The notes below the pieces were generated by a model. It did no database searches, had not been told where the DNA came from, and saw only the letters and a program-made list of their open reading frames with translations. A stretch of DNA of 64,000 bases from Microcella sp. (GTDB lineage Bacteria; Actinomycetota; Actinomycetes; Actinomycetales; Microbacteriaceae), in contig NZ_JAHHDS010000003.1 of assembly GCF_019739195.1 (NCBI RefSeq), positions 1,240,001 to 1,304,000 of the forward strand. Direction: 5' to 3'. Within the stretch, counting starts at the first letter, position 1; each line of letters opens with the position of its first letter. Positions 1 through 13,228 of this stretch are shown here, in pieces. A program made the position numbers and the translations under genes.

Positions 1-505
1 GCTCACCGTCGAGTCGCACCATGGGCGGTGCGCCCCCCGCGACGTGCAGATCAGATGCACCGCGCGCGATCACGTCGTCGAGGGCCTCGAGCAGCAGAGG
101 GTGGATGCCCGCGAGCACGGTGCCGGAGGCCACCTGCGGGGGCGCGGCTGAGATGACGGCTCCAGCGGGAGGCGGAGCATCCACGATCGCGGCGTTCGAC
201 GTCGGTGCGGGAGCCGCGAGACCGACCGGGGGCGCGGAGACTGGCGCGGGCAAACTCGCGACGGCCGCCGGAGCGGGAGCCGCGACGGGCTGCCCGACGG
301 GCGGCGGAGGTGCGAGGTGCGGAGCACCGACCGCGAGCTCGGGCAACGGCGAGAACTCGGAAGGCACGACCGGAGTACCAGCGGGCGGAGCAGCGGTTGC
401 CGAGCCGACTGGTGCGCTCACGTCGGCCGTCACCGACCAGACCCGTCGGCCCTGCGAGGCTGGAGCCACATTCGGCTCGGCGCTGAAGCCCGTGGTGTCG
501 GTCAT
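1..505 (-). CDS. pilT: PilT-type twitching ATPase, partial (C-terminal part beyond the window)
   Basis: The reading frame opens with ATG at 505 and runs off the left edge, so only about 168 residues are visible. Residues 1 to about 130 are Ala/Pro-rich low-complexity sequence. They are followed by the start of the PilT N-terminal domain: LLLEALDDVIARGASDLHV and then GGAPPMVRLDGE, which is the family's conserved opening. PilT hexamers in the cytoplasm power type IV pilus retraction. The gene lies 45 bp downstream of pilB in the same direction, as in other pilus operons. The long Ala/Pro extension before the PilT domain is unusual compared with proteobacterial PilT. The Walker motifs are not visible, so assignment rests on the N-terminal domain and context. 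Confidence 0.8.
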   Translation of the reverse strand, partial: MTDTTGFSAEPNVAPASQGRRVWSVTADVSAPVGSATAAPPAGTPVVPSEFSPLPELAVGAPHLAPPPPVGQPVAAPAPAAVASLPAPVSAPPVGLAAPAPTSNAAIVDAPPPAGAVISAAPPQVASGTVLAGIHPLLLEALDDVIARGASDLHVAGGAPPMVRLDGE

Positions 506-550
506 GATGTCTCCCTCGTGAGTGCGAGATGCAAGGACGGGTGCAGATCG

Positions 551-2215
551 TCACGCGACGACGCGCAGAACCTCTTCGATCGAGGTGAGCCCGGCACGAA
601 CCTTCGCCCACCCGTCTTGCCGCAGCGTGAGCATGCCCTGGGCTGTGGCGGTGTGCATGATCTCGACGCTCGATGCACGAGCCACGGCGAGCCGCTCGAT
701 CTCTTCGGTCACCATCATCACCTCGTGCAGTGCAAGCCGGCCGCGGTAGCCGGTGCCCGAGCAGGCAGAGCACCCGACCGCGTGGTAGAGCCGGGGGCTG
801 AACTCGTCTTCTCGGCGCCCGAACCCCAGGTTGTCGAGGTGCTCGACCTCGTACTCCTGCAACTGCTTGCAGCGGTCGCAGAGCTTGCGGGCAAGTCGCT
901 GGGCGACGACGCAGTCGAGCGCCGAACCGACGAGGAAGGGCTCGATGTCCATCTCGATGAGACGCGTGATGGCGCTCGGCGCGTCGTTGGTGTGCAGTGT
1001 CGAGAGCACGAGGTGGCCGGTGAGCGACGCTTCGATGGCGATCTGCGCCGTCTCTTGGTCGCGGATCTCACCGATGAGCACGACGTCGGGGTCGGAGCGG
1101 AGGATGCTACGCAGCGCACTCGCGAAGGTGAGGCCCGCCTTAGGGTTCACCTGCACCTGGTTGATGCCCTCCATGCGGTATTCGACCGGGTCTTCGACCG
1201 TGATGACGTTGATCTCGGGTCGAGCGACCGCGTGCAGCGTCGTGTAGAGCGTGGTCGACTTTCCCGAACCCGTCGGCCCGGTGACAAGAATCATGCCGTA
1301 CGGCTTCGAATACGAGTTGCGGTAGACCGTCAGATTGCGCTCGAGCATGCCGAGGTCGCCGATGTCTTTGCGCGTCGCGTTGTTGTCGAGAATACGCATG
1401 ACGACTTTCTCGCCCCAGACCGTGGGCAGCGTCGCGACACGCAGGTCGATCACCTGCCCGCCGTGCTGCACCGACATGCGGCCGTCTTGCGGTCGACGCC
1501 GCTCGGCGATGTTGATGTCGCTCATGATCTTCAGACGCGAGATGACGCCGTTCTGAATGTTCTTGGGAGCCTTCTGCACGTCGTGCAGCACGCCGTCGAT
1601 GCGGTATCGCACGCGCATCTCGAACTCACCGGGCTCGATGTGGATGTCAGAGGCGAGGTCTTGGATCGCCTGACCGATGATGAGGTTCACGAACCGCACG
1701 ATCGGCGCGTCGTCGGGATCGGCATCACGTAGCGCGACCTCATCGGTCGTCGACGGCGCCGACTCTTCTTCGATCGCGGTGGTCAGGTCGCTGAGCTCGT
1801 TGTCGGCGCGGTGGAAGCGGTTGATCGCGGCCAGCAGGTCGCTTTTCTCGGCGACGACCGCGACCACGTGCATCCGGGCGATCGCACGAACGTCGTCCAT
1901 GGCGAGCACGTCGCCCGGCTCGACCATGGCGAGGGTGATGGTCGTGGCGGTGGCGTGGATGGGCAGCACGTTGTGACGCCGGCACAGTTGCGCGGGCACG
2001 AGAGCGACCGCGGCGCGATCGACGGGGTACTCGGCGAGTTCGACGAAAGAAAGCCCGGCGACCTCGGCTTTGGCCGATGCGACCTGTGATGGCGTGACGA
2101 GTCCGCGCTCGATGAAGTCGCCGACGACGACGTCGTCGCCCTCGTCACGAACCTTGTCGAGTGTCTCAATAGGCAGCAGCCCACGGATGATGAGCACTTC
2201 ACTGACGGAAACCAC
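551..2215 (-). CDS. pilB: PilB/GspE-type pilus assembly ATPase
   Basis: Cytoplasmic AAA+ ATPase that drives type IV pilus extension. It has an N-terminal MshEN/T2SSE-type domain, then the ATPase core with Walker A GPTGSGKST near residue 311, the aspartate box VLIGEIRD and the His box LSTLHTNDA. The tetracysteine zinc site of the PilB/GspE family (CDRC and CSAC, near residues 447 and 482) is intact. I choose the GTG at 2215 (554 residues): GGGGGGAGGG lies 6 bases upstream, and the 31 codons before it in the same frame (to an ATG at 2308) look non-coding. It is flanked by the pilin gene upstream and pilT downstream, all on the minus strand. Confidence 0.93.
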   Translation of the reverse strand: MVSVSEVLIIRGLLPIETLDKVRDEGDDVVVGDFIERGLVTPSQVASAKAEVAGLSFVELAEYPVDRAAVALVPAQLCRRHNVLPIHATATTITLAMVEPGDVLAMDDVRAIARMHVVAVVAEKSDLLAAINRFHRADNELSDLTTAIEEESAPSTTDEVALRDADPDDAPIVRFVNLIIGQAIQDLASDIHIEPGEFEMRVRYRIDGVLHDVQKAPKNIQNGVISRLKIMSDINIAERRRPQDGRMSVQHGGQVIDLRVATLPTVWGEKVVMRILDNNATRKDIGDLGMLERNLTVYRNSYSKPYGMILVTGPTGSGKSTTLYTTLHAVARPEINVITVEDPVEYRMEGINQVQVNPKAGLTFASALRSILRSDPDVVLIGEIRDQETAQIAIEASLTGHLVLSTLHTNDAPSAITRLIEMDIEPFLVGSALDCVVAQRLARKLCDRCKQLQEYEVEHLDNLGFGRREDEFSPRLYHAVGCSACSGTGYRGRLALHEVMMVTEEIERLAVARASSVEIMHTATAQGMLTLRQDGWAKVRAGLTSIEEVLRVVA

Positions 2216-2304
2216 GGCAAACCCTCCCCCCTGGATGCAGACGCCCCCACGGGGTCGCTTGCACGGACTGCCTGACCGCAAAGGTATGACACGCCGTACT
2301 GGCG

Positions 2305-2333
2305 ACAATAGTCCCGCATTCGGGGGTAGTCCA
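2305..2333 (-). promoter_or_regulatory. Candidate promoter for pilB-pilT
   Basis: On the minus strand TGGACT (2328-2333), a 17-base spacer and TATTGT (2305-2310) fit a sigma-70-like promoter at four of six positions each. Transcription would start near 2298, about 80 bases before the pilB GTG. The rest of the 200-bp interval 2216-2415 between the pilin stop and pilB shows nothing I recognise. Confidence 0.3.
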
Positions 2334-2415
2334 CACCAGTCACATTGTTAACATCAACCACAGCGCCCCGGCCGGGTCTGCATGTCATTCGTACCGGCGT
2401 GCGCTCGGGTTCGGT

Positions 2416-2865
2416 CTAGGGAAGCACAATGGCGCCGCCCGCGCCGCACGAGGCGCCCCGTGTGGGCACGACTGTCTGCGTGCTGGCCCACGGTTCGCCG
2501 ACGAGCGCATGCCGACCGCCCAGGCAGAACTCCGTGCCGGTCGCAGTCACGTCGAGGGAGATCTCCGGATCTCCGTGAGAGGCGAGGATCGCTGCCCGCT
2601 CTGCGCCCTCGGGCAGTGCTCCCCGCTCGACGAGCGCCAAGGCGAACTCGAGCCGTGTGGTCGCCATGGCCGCCTGGAGCGCGCTGGTGCGGGCCTGCTC
2701 GAGCGTGGAAAGGAACACCGGAACGGCGATCGCCGCCAGGATGCCGATGATGAGCGTCACGACGATGAGCTCGACGAGGGTGAAGCCCTGGTCGAGCCTC
2801 TCGCGTATCAGCTCGCGGCCCCGTGCGATCGCGCGAGCGCGGGTCTCTGCCGCAGTCTGGTTCAT
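2416..2865 (-). CDS. Type IV pilin-like protein with prepilin peptidase site
   Basis: 149-residue precursor. After a charged 27-residue leader ending in RERLDQG comes FTLVELIVV, the class III signal cleaved by prepilin peptidase after Gly27. Phe is then +1 and Glu is +5, the residue needed for pilin assembly. About 20 hydrophobic residues follow (to LAAIAVPVF), then an amphipathic helix and a globular tail with two cysteines near the end (FCLGG and ASCGA) that could form the disulfide loop of pilins. It is probably a major or minor pilin of the apparatus run by the downstream PilB and PilT. No pilC, prepilin peptidase or pilM is visible, so the rest of the machine must lie to the left. Confidence 0.85.
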   Translation of the reverse strand: MNQTAAETRARAIARGRELIRERLDQGFTLVELIVVTLIIGILAAIAVPVFLSTLEQARTSALQAAMATTRLEFALALVERGALPEGAERAAILASHGDPEISLDVTATGTEFCLGGRHALVGEPWASTQTVVPTRGASCGAGGAIVLP

Positions 2866-2912
2866 GAGGTCTATTCAACCTCACACTCGCCGACGTAGGT
2901 GCCCCCCCGAAC

Positions 2913-2950
2913 GAGTGCGCCCGCGGAACCGAGGTTCCGCGGGCGCACTC
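2913..2950 (-). terminator. Strong stem-loop terminator after rpoC
   Basis: Perfect 17-bp inverted repeat (2913-2929 with 2934-2950) with a 4-base loop, 30 bp beyond the rpoC stop and about 48 bp before the pilin start. It lacks a clear U-tract, which is common in GC-rich actinobacteria. It should separate the rpoBC transcript from the pilus genes. Confidence 0.75.
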
Positions 2951-2980
2951 AGGCTCGAGAGCCTCTCGGTGTGAGTACCG

Positions 2981-6829
<3,849 letters not shown>

Positions 6830-6881
6830 TAGTTCTTCTCTTCTCTAACGTCTCGTCAGTGTCTCGTGAATACCGGCCGGC

Positions 6882-9800
6882 TCAGATCTCGTCGATCGAC
6901 GAGGACTCGAAGCGGGTGGAGATGTTGATGCCCAGTTCTTCGGCAGCGCGGAAGACCTCGTCATCGGTGTCTTTCAGGCTGACGGGCGTGCCGTCGGCCG
7001 AGAGCACCTCGACGTTCAGGCAGAGCGACTGCATCTCTTTGATGAGCACCTTGAAGCTCTCGGGAATACCGGGCTCCTGGATGTTCTCGCCCTTGACGAT
7101 CGCCTCGTACACCTTGACGCGGCCAAGAATGTCGTCGGACTTGATCGTCAGCAGCTCTTGCAGCGCGTAGGCCGCACCGTACGCCTCGAGGGCCCACACC
7201 TCCATCTCGCCGAACCGCTGGCCGCCGAACTGGGCCTTACCGCCCAGGGGCTGCTGCGTGATCATCGAGTAGGGGCCCGTCGAGCGCGCGTGGATCTTGT
7301 CGTCGACGAGGTGGTGGAGCTTGAGGATGTACATGTAGCCGACCGAGATCGGGTCGGGGAACGGCTCGCCCGAGCGGCCGTCGAACAGGCGCGCCTTTCC
7401 GCTCGAGTCGATCATGCGCACGCCGTCGCGGTTAGGCAGGGTCGAGTCGAGCAGACCGGCGATCTCGTCTTCACGAGCACCATCGAACACCGGCGTGGCG
7501 ATCTTGGTGCCGGGTGCCGCCTCGCGAGCGTTCGCCGGAATACCCTCGGCCCACGCCGGGTTGCCCTCGATCTTCCAGCCGCGCGATGCCGCCCAGCCCA
7601 TGTGGATCTCGAGCACCTGGCCGAAGTTCATGCGACCGGGAACGCCCAGCGGGTTGAGCACGATGTCGACAGGCGTGCCGTCTTCGAGGAAGGGCATGTC
7701 TTCGACGGGCAGGATCTTCGAGATAACGCCCTTGTTGCCGTGGCGGCCGGCGAGCTTGTCGCCCTCGGAGATCTTGCGCTTCTGGGCGATGTAGACGACC
7801 ACGCGCTGGTTGACGCCCGAGCCGAGCTCGTCGTCACCGTCTTGCGCGTCGAACACCTTGACGCCGATGATCGTGCCCTGCTCGCCGTGGGGAACCTTGA
7901 GCGAGGTGTCGCGCACCTCTCGCGACTTCTCGTTGAAGATCGCGCGCAGCAGACGCTCTTCGGCGCTGAGCTCGGTCTCGCCCTTCGGCGTGACCTTGCC
8001 GACGAGGATGTCGCCGGGGCGAACCTCGGCACCGATGCGGATGATGCCGCGCTCGTCGAGATCGGCGAGCAGCTCGGGACTGACGTTCGGCAGATCGCGG
8101 GTGATCTCTTCTTTTCCGAGCTTCGTGTCGCGAGCATCCACTTCATATTCCTCGATGTGGATCGACGACATCGTGTCGTCTTTCACGAGGTTCTGGCTCA
8201 GGATGATCGCGTCTTCGAAGTTGTGGCCCTCCCACGACATGAACGCGACGAGCAGGTTCTTGCCGAGCGCGAGCTCACCGTTCTCGGTCGCGGGGCCATC
8301 GGCGATGACCTCGCCGACCTCGATGCGGTCACCCGCACTAACGACGACGCGGTGGTTGTAGTTCGTGCCCTGGTTCGAGCGGTCGAACTTGCGCAGAACG
8401 TAGTCTTGCGTTCCGCCCTCGTCGAGCTGCACGGTGACCGAGTCGGCCGAGACCGAAGCGACGACGCCAGCAGCCGTCGCGGTGATGACGTCGCCAGCAT
8501 CGACGGCCGCATAGCTCTCCATGCCGGTGCCGACGAGCGGCGACTCGGAACGGAGCAGCGGCACGGCCTGACGCTGCATGTTGGCGCCCATGAGCGCGCG
8601 GTTGGCATCGTCGTGCTCGAGGAACGGGATGAGCGACGTCGCGACCGAGACCATCTGACGCGGCGAGACATCCATGTAGTCGACCTGCTCGGCAGGAACG
8701 AGCTCGACCTCGCCACCCTTGCGACGCACGAGCACGCGATCGTCGGCGAACGAGCCGTCATTGTTGAGCGGCGCACCGGCCTGCGCGACGACGTGGTCGT
8801 CTTCTTCGCTGGCGGTGAGGTAGTCGATCGTCGAGCTGACCTTGCCCTTGGCGACGCGGCGGTACGGCGTCTCGATGAAGCCGAACGAGTTGATGCGCGC
8901 GAACGACGCGAGCGAGCCGATGAGACCGATGTTCGGGCCTTCCGGCGTCTCGATCGGGCACATGCGGCCGTAGTGGCTGGGGTGCACGTCGCGCACCTCG
9001 ACGCCCGCCCTTTCACGGGAGAGGCCGCCCGGGCCGAGGGCGCTCAGACGGCGCTTGTGGGTGAGGCCCGCGAGCGGGTTGTTCTGGTCCATGAACTGGC
9101 TCAGCTGCGAGGTGCCGAAGAACTCTTTGATCGCGGCGACGACGGGTCGTACGTTGATCAGGGTCTGCGGCGTGATCGCCTCGATGTCTTGCGTCGTCAT
9201 GCGCTCGCGCACCACGCGCTCCATGCGGCTGAGGCCGGTGCGCACCTGGTTCTGGATGAGCTCGCCGACGGCGCGGATGCGACGGTTGCCGAAGTGGTCG
9301 ATGTCGTCGACATCGAGACGCAGGTCGACCGGCTTGCCCGCGCGAACGCCGGGCATGGTCGTCTTGTTCTCGTGCAGCGACACCATGTAGCGGATGGTCG
9401 CGACGATGTCGTCGACGCTCAGCACCGAGTCGCTCAGCGGCGCGTCGAGACCGAGCTTGCGGTTGAGCTTGTAGCGGCCCACCTTCGCCAGGTCGTAACG
9501 CTTGGGGTTGAAGTAGAAGTTGTCGAGCAGCGCACGCGCGGCCTCGGCGGCAACCTGCTCGCCCGGGCGCAGCTTGCGGTAGATGTCTTTGAGCGCGTCT
9601 TCTTTGGTGAGGATCGGGTCTTTGTCGAGCGTCTGCTCGATCGAGTCGACCCCGGCGAACTTCTCGCGGATCTCTTCGGTGGTCAGGCCGAGGGCCTTGA
9701 GGAACACCGTGACCGACTGCTTGCGCTTGCGGTCGATGCGCACGCCGACCTGGTCGCGCTTGTCGATCTCGAACTCGAGCCAGGCACCGCGGCTGGGGAT

Positions 9801-10373
9801 GATGCGGGCGGTGTAGACATCTTTGTCGGTCGTCTTCTCGAGCTGACGCTCGAAGTAGACACCGGGCGAGCGCACGAGCTGCGACACGACGACGCGCTCG
9901 GTGCCGTTGATGATGAAGGTGCCCTTCTCGGTCATGAGCGGGAAGTCGCCCATGAAGACCGTCTGGGTCTTGATCTCGCCCGTCATGTGGTTCATGAACT
10001 CGGCCTCGACGTAGAGCGGCGCGGCGTAGGTCTTGCCGCGCTCTTTGCACTCGTCGATCGAGTACTTCTGCTCTTCGAGGTAGGGGTTCGTGAACGAGAG
10101 CTGCATGGTCTCGCCGAGGTCTTCGATCGGCGAGATCTCTTCGAAGATCTCGTCGAGGCCGCTCCGCGACGGCACGTCGGTGCGGCCGGCGGCCTGCGCC
10201 TCTTCGAGTCGCGCCTTCCATCCGTCGCCGCCGACGAGCCAGTTGAAGCTCTCGGTCTGCAGCGCCAGAAGGTCGGGCACAGTCAGCGTGTCGCTGATCT
10301 TGGCGAACGACACGCGCGATGCGGTGCGGCCGTTCTTGAGGGACTGGGTCTTAGCGGTGCGAGCAGCAGCCAA
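6882..10373 (-). CDS. rpoB: DNA-directed RNA polymerase subunit beta
   Basis: Beta subunit of RNA polymerase, 1163 residues. The start is TTG at 10373, supported by GGAGG at 10383-10387, nine bases upstream. The rifampicin-binding segment (residues about 423-455) reads [11 protein letters not shown] and then [13 protein letters not shown], so the residues matching E. coli D516, H526 and S531 are the sensitive ones. The C-terminal half carries the conserved [19 protein letters not shown] helix. rpoC follows 52 bp downstream. rplJ/rplL are not adjacent; the upstream side instead holds a divergent methyltransferase gene. Confidence 0.99.
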   Translation of the reverse strand: MAAARTAKTQSLKNGRTASRVSFAKISDTLTVPDLLALQTESFNWLVGGDGWKARLEEAQAAGRTDVPSRSGLDEIFEEISPIEDLGETMQLSFTNPYLEEQKYSIDECKERGKTYAAPLYVEAEFMNHMTGEIKTQTVFMGDFPLMTEKGTFIINGTERVVVSQLVRSPGVYFERQLEKTTDKDVYTARIIPSRGAWLEFEIDKRDQVGVRIDRKRKQSVTVFLKALGLTTEEIREKFAGVDSIEQTLDKDPILTKEDALKDIYRKLRPGEQVAAEAARALLDNFYFNPKRYDLAKVGRYKLNRKLGLDAPLSDSVLSVDDIVATIRYMVSLHENKTTMPGVRAGKPVDLRLDVDDIDHFGNRRIRAVGELIQNQVRTGLSRMERVVRERMTTQDIEAITPQTLINVRPVVAAIKEFFGTSQLSQFMDQNNPLAGLTHKRRLSALGPGGLSRERAGVEVRDVHPSHYGRMCPIETPEGPNIGLIGSLASFARINSFGFIETPYRRVAKGKVSSTIDYLTASEEDDHVVAQAGAPLNNDGSFADDRVLVRRKGGEVELVPAEQVDYMDVSPRQMVSVATSLIPFLEHDDANRALMGANMQRQAVPLLRSESPLVGTGMESYAAVDAGDVITATAAGVVASVSADSVTVQLDEGGTQDYVLRKFDRSNQGTNYNHRVVVSAGDRIEVGEVIADGPATENGELALGKNLLVAFMSWEGHNFEDAIILSQNLVKDDTMSSIHIEEYEVDARDTKLGKEEITRDLPNVSPELLADLDERGIIRIGAEVRPGDILVGKVTPKGETELSAEERLLRAIFNEKSREVRDTSLKVPHGEQGTIIGVKVFDAQDGDDELGSGVNQRVVVYIAQKRKISEGDKLAGRHGNKGVISKILPVEDMPFLEDGTPVDIVLNPLGVPGRMNFGQVLEIHMGWAASRGWKIEGNPAWAEGIPANAREAAPGTKIATPVFDGAREDEIAGLLDSTLPNRDGVRMIDSSGKARLFDGRSGEPFPDPISVGYMYILKLHHLVDDKIHARSTGPYSMITQQPLGGKAQFGGQRFGEMEVWALEAYGAAYALQELLTIKSDDILGRVKVYEAIVKGENIQEPGIPESFKVLIKEMQSLCLNVEVLSADGTPVSLKDTDDEVFRAAEELGINISTRFESSSIDEI

Positions 10374-10460
10374 GGAACTAACCTCCGTGGGCGTCGAGGC
10401 CCGGATTCTGTCGATCGTCGACAGGTGAGTGCGGTCGAGTGAACGCGCCGAAACCCGTGG

Positions 10461-10483
10461 GGATTCTTCTCATGGAGGAATCC
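10461..10483 (-). other. Hairpin in the predicted rpoB 5' leader
   Basis: Nine-base arms GGATTCTTC and GAGGAATCC pair at eight of nine positions around a 5-base loop, and flanking GTGG/CCAC could extend it across a 2-base bulge. It would lie in the rpoBC mRNA leader, about 90 bases before the start codon. Whether it regulates anything is unknown. Confidence 0.3.
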
Positions 10484-10558
10484 ACCCCGCCGCTATACTC
10501 GGGGCACGATCGACGTCCGCTATTTGACGGCCGATCAGACATGGGAGCGCAAACCTCA

Positions 10559-10588
10559 ATACTAGGCGCGCTCGCCGTGCTGTGTCCA
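10559..10588 (-). promoter_or_regulatory. Candidate rpoBC promoter
   Basis: Minus strand: TGGACA (10583-10588), 18-base spacer, TAGTAT (10559-10564). This predicts a start near 10552 and a 5' leader of about 180 bases before the TTG of rpoB. It sits back to back with the plus-strand promoter at 10598-10626. Confidence 0.4.
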
Positions 10589-10597
10589 GTCAGATTC

Positions 10598-10626
10598 TTG
10601 ACCAATTCGGATCGCTGCGCTATAAC
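10598..10626 (+). promoter_or_regulatory. Consensus-like promoter for the spermidine-synthase-like gene
   Basis: TTGACC (10598-10603), exactly 17 bases, then TATAAC (10621-10626). This is the best sigma-70-type promoter seen in the window. Transcription should begin near 10633, giving a leader of about 63 bases to the ATG at 10696 and ruling out start codons further upstream. Confidence 0.7.
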
Positions 10627-10695
10627 CGCCCAGCTTGGCCTCTGAACGCCTCGCGCGTTGCCGGCACGGGCGCTCGATATGGCACGCTGTCGAGC

Positions 10696-11559
10696 ATGAC
10701 GGGTGCCGTGCAGTTGCGACTCGCGAACGGCATGTCGGCCGTCATCGAGCCCGACCGGTGGGCCGACGGCAGCTACACGCTCATCGTCGACGGCACGCCC
10801 CAGTCGCACGTCGACCTCGATGACCCCTCGCGCCTGTTCTTCGAGTACGTGCAGCGCATCGGACACGTGATCGACGAGTGGGGCGAGCCCGGGCAGCCGC
10901 TCACGGCATTGCACCTCGGCGGCGGCGCGCTCACTCTGCCGCGCTACGTACACGCCACCCGGCCGGGCTCGCGCCAGCAGGTGCTCGAGCTCGACGAGCA
11001 ACTCGTGACGTTCGTGCGCGAGCACCTGCCGCTGCCCCGCCAGTCGGGCATCCGGGTTCGCTACGGGGATGCTCGCGCTCTGCTCGCGCGCCTGCCCGCC
11101 GCCCTGCACGGCGCTGTCGACCTCATCGTGGTCGATGTGTTCGCCGGCGCCCGTATTCCGGCCCACGTCACGAGCGTCGAGTTCTATCGAGAGCTCGCGG
11201 TATTTCTCGCGCCCGACGGCATCATCGCCGTGAATATTGCCGACGGGCCGGGGCTCGCGTTCGCCCGCGGTCAGGCGGCGACGCTGCAGCTCGTTCTGCC
11301 CGATGTTGCCGCTCTCGCCGAAACGGGAGTTCTGAAGGGGCGCCGCTTCGGCAACGTCGTGTTGATCGGTTCTGCCTCGCAGCTGCCGCTCGAGTGGATG
11401 CCCCGCCTCATGGCGCGGGGACCTCACCCGGCCACGGTCACCGCAGGCGCCGACCTGACGCGCTGGATCGCAGGCGCATCCGTCGTCAGCGATCAGACCG
11501 CCGTGCCCTCGCCCTCACCGTCACTCGGACTGTTCACGACTCAGAAGCGGGGCGACTGA
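10696..11559 (+). CDS. Spermidine synthase-like SAM-dependent methyltransferase fold protein
   Basis: 287 residues from the ATG at 10696. The Rossmann core has LHLGGGALTLPRYV as the SAM or decarboxy-SAM glycine loop, VLELDEQLV as the acidic strand, YGDARALL and DLIVVDVFAGARIPAHV. This is the arrangement of the spermidine synthase/fused-MFS spermidine synthase family. Actinobacterial members of this type lack the membrane half and are mostly uncharacterised, so polyamine synthesis should not be assumed. The last 26 bases overlap the end of the convergent globin gene. Confidence 0.75.
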   Translation: MTGAVQLRLANGMSAVIEPDRWADGSYTLIVDGTPQSHVDLDDPSRLFFEYVQRIGHVIDEWGEPGQPLTALHLGGGALTLPRYVHATRPGSRQQVLELDEQLVTFVREHLPLPRQSGIRVRYGDARALLARLPAALHGAVDLIVVDVFAGARIPAHVTSVEFYRELAVFLAPDGIIAVNIADGPGLAFARGQAATLQLVLPDVAALAETGVLKGRRFGNVVLIGSASQLPLEWMPRLMARGPHPATVTAGADLTRWIAGASVVSDQTAVPSPSPSLGLFTTQKRGD

Positions 11560-11926
11560 CCTCGCCGACCGCGTTCGGGTCGACGATCACGGGCCGCAGC
11601 CGGTCGAGCAGGTCGAGCATCGCTCGTGCGGCCTCGGGCGCGATGCCGGCGGCATCGAGTGCTTCGCGCGCCAGCTGCAAGAAGCGCTCCATGTGCGCAT
11701 CGGTGAGCCGGAAGGGCCGGTGTGCATCGCGCATGCTCTGCCCGAGGTATTGCTCGGGCCCCCCGAGCACCGCCGCGAGGTAGCTGACGCGGTGTCGCTG
11801 CAGCGCCTCGTGGTCGACGCCGTCGAAGAGCGGGCCGAGCAGATCATCGGCCGCAAGACGATCGGCGAGGTCGTCGACGACGGCCCTGATGGTGGGTTCG
11901 CCCCCCAACGCGTCGTAGATGCTCAC
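11534..11926 (-). CDS. Group I truncated hemoglobin
   Basis: 130 residues from the GTG at 11926, reading MSIYDALGGEPTIRAVVDDL, with AGGAAAGGT about 5 bases upstream. Truncated globin 2-on-2 fold: the N-terminal IYDALGG motif, LFDGVDHEAL before helix E, and SMRDAH with His69 as the likely proximal heme ligand followed by LTDAHMERFL. Such cytoplasmic proteins bind O2 or NO. The frame could extend upstream to 12019, but that extension does not resemble globins. Its 3' end overlaps the convergent methyltransferase gene. Confidence 0.87.
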   Translation of the reverse strand: MSIYDALGGEPTIRAVVDDLADRLAADDLLGPLFDGVDHEALQRHRVSYLAAVLGGPEQYLGQSMRDAHRPFRLTDAHMERFLQLAREALDAAGIAPEAARAMLDLLDRLRPVIVDPNAVGEVSRPASES

Positions 11927-12039
11927 GGCCGACCTTTCCTCAGATTGTCCCTGACTGTACAGAGTAGACCTGTCAATGTTCACCGGGCGCACAGGGGCCG
12001 CTCCCAGAATGGGGGTCACCGTCCGTCTGGGGAGGACTC

Positions 12040-13185
12040 ATGGGTCGACCGTTGAATCGCTCGCTCGCCCTCGTCGTGGCGGCCGCGCTCACCGTGAGCG
12101 GCTGCGTGGCGACCGAGGGGTCGCGCACCCCCACGGGAGTCGGAACATCTGAACCGCGCCCACCCCTCAGCGAGCCCACCGAGCCCCCCGCGCCGCTCGG
12201 CACGGTATCGCCCACCGGCGAGCTCGAGGTGCTCGTGACCGGGCTGCGCACGCCGTGGTCGATCGCGCCGCTGCCCACGGGCTCGACGCTCATGAGCGAA
12301 CGTGACACTGGCCGCGTGCTCGAACTCCTGCCCGATGGCGCCGTGCGCGTGGTCGGCAGCGTGCCTGGAGTCGTGCCCGGCGGCGAGGGCGGGCTGCTGG
12401 GCATCGCCGCGCGCGACACCGAAACTCCGTACCTCTACGCCTACCTCACCGCTGCGAACGACAACCGCATCGTGCGCATGCCGCTCACCGGTGCACCCGG
12501 AACGTACGGCCTCGGCGGTGTCGAGGTGCTGCTCGCGGGCATCCCGAAAGCGCGAACGCACAATGGCGGTCGACTCGCGTTCGGTCCTGACGGGATGCTC
12601 TACGCGACCACGGGCGATGCGCAGCAGACTGAGCGCGCGCAAGATCGCAGCTCGCTCGCGGGCAAGATTCTGCGGCTCTCGCCCGACGGTGCCGTGCCCG
12701 CCGACAATCCTTTCGCCGACTCGCACGTCTATTCGCTCGGGCATCGCAACCCCCAGGGCCTCGTGTTCGACCGCACCGGGCAGCTGTGGGCGGCCGAGTT
12801 CGGTCAGAACACGTGGGATGAGCTGAACCGAATCGAGCCGGGCGCGAACTACGGCTGGCCCGTGGTTGAGGGCATCGGCGGCCGCTCGGGATTCACCGAC
12901 CCGGTGCAGCAGTGGGCGACGAGCGAGGCGAGCCCCAGCGGGCTCGGCATCGTGGGCGACACACTGTTCTTGGCGGCGCTGCGCGGGCAGCGGCTGTGGG
13001 CAATCGACATCGATACCCCCGGCTCGAGCACGGCATTCTTCGTGCGCGAGCTCGGTCGCATTCGCGACGCCGTCGGGGTGGACGACGACCGACTGCTCAT
13101 CGTGACGAGCAACACCGACGCCAACGGCCGCCCGGGCGCCGACGACGACCGGCTCATCGCTGTATCGCTCACGCCGCGCGGGTGA
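12040..13185 (+). CDS. PQQ-dependent sugar dehydrogenase family lipoprotein
   Basis: 381 residues. The N-terminus is a lipoprotein signal (basic start, LALVVAAALTVSGC) with Cys22 as the lipidation site, then a Pro/Thr-rich linker. The rest is the six-bladed propeller of the glucose/sorbosone dehydrogenase family: LRTPWSIAPLP, GEGGLLGIA, HNGGRLAFGPDGMLYATTGD, GHRNPQGLVFD and WAAEFGQNTWDELN are the typical blade motifs with the catalytic His and Arg positions. It should sit on the outer face of the membrane and oxidise an aldose or similar polyol. Its natural substrate is unknown. Confidence 0.85.
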   Translation: MGRPLNRSLALVVAAALTVSGCVATEGSRTPTGVGTSEPRPPLSEPTEPPAPLGTVSPTGELEVLVTGLRTPWSIAPLPTGSTLMSERDTGRVLELLPDGAVRVVGSVPGVVPGGEGGLLGIAARDTETPYLYAYLTAANDNRIVRMPLTGAPGTYGLGGVEVLLAGIPKARTHNGGRLAFGPDGMLYATTGDAQQTERAQDRSSLAGKILRLSPDGAVPADNPFADSHVYSLGHRNPQGLVFDRTGQLWAAEFGQNTWDELNRIEPGANYGWPVVEGIGGRSGFTDPVQQWATSEASPSGLGIVGDTLFLAALRGQRLWAIDIDTPGSSTAFFVRELGRIRDAVGVDDDRLLIVTSNTDANGRPGADDDRLIAVSLTPRG

Positions 13186-13228
13186 GCGGTCGCGTCCATT
13201 GTCGGTGGCACCGCCTACCATCGTGGGC

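Noticed and set aside
317-1732. 471-codon open frame on the plus strand opposite pilT and pilB
   Set aside because: Antisense to clear pilus ATPase coding sequence; its protein is Arg/Asp/Val-rich without any fold motif, as expected from the opposite strand of GC-rich genes.
2216-2415. Possible riboswitch or small gene upstream of pilB
   Set aside because: I looked for c-di-GMP and c-di-AMP riboswitch consensus blocks and found none; a 66-codon open stretch here has no start signal or domain.
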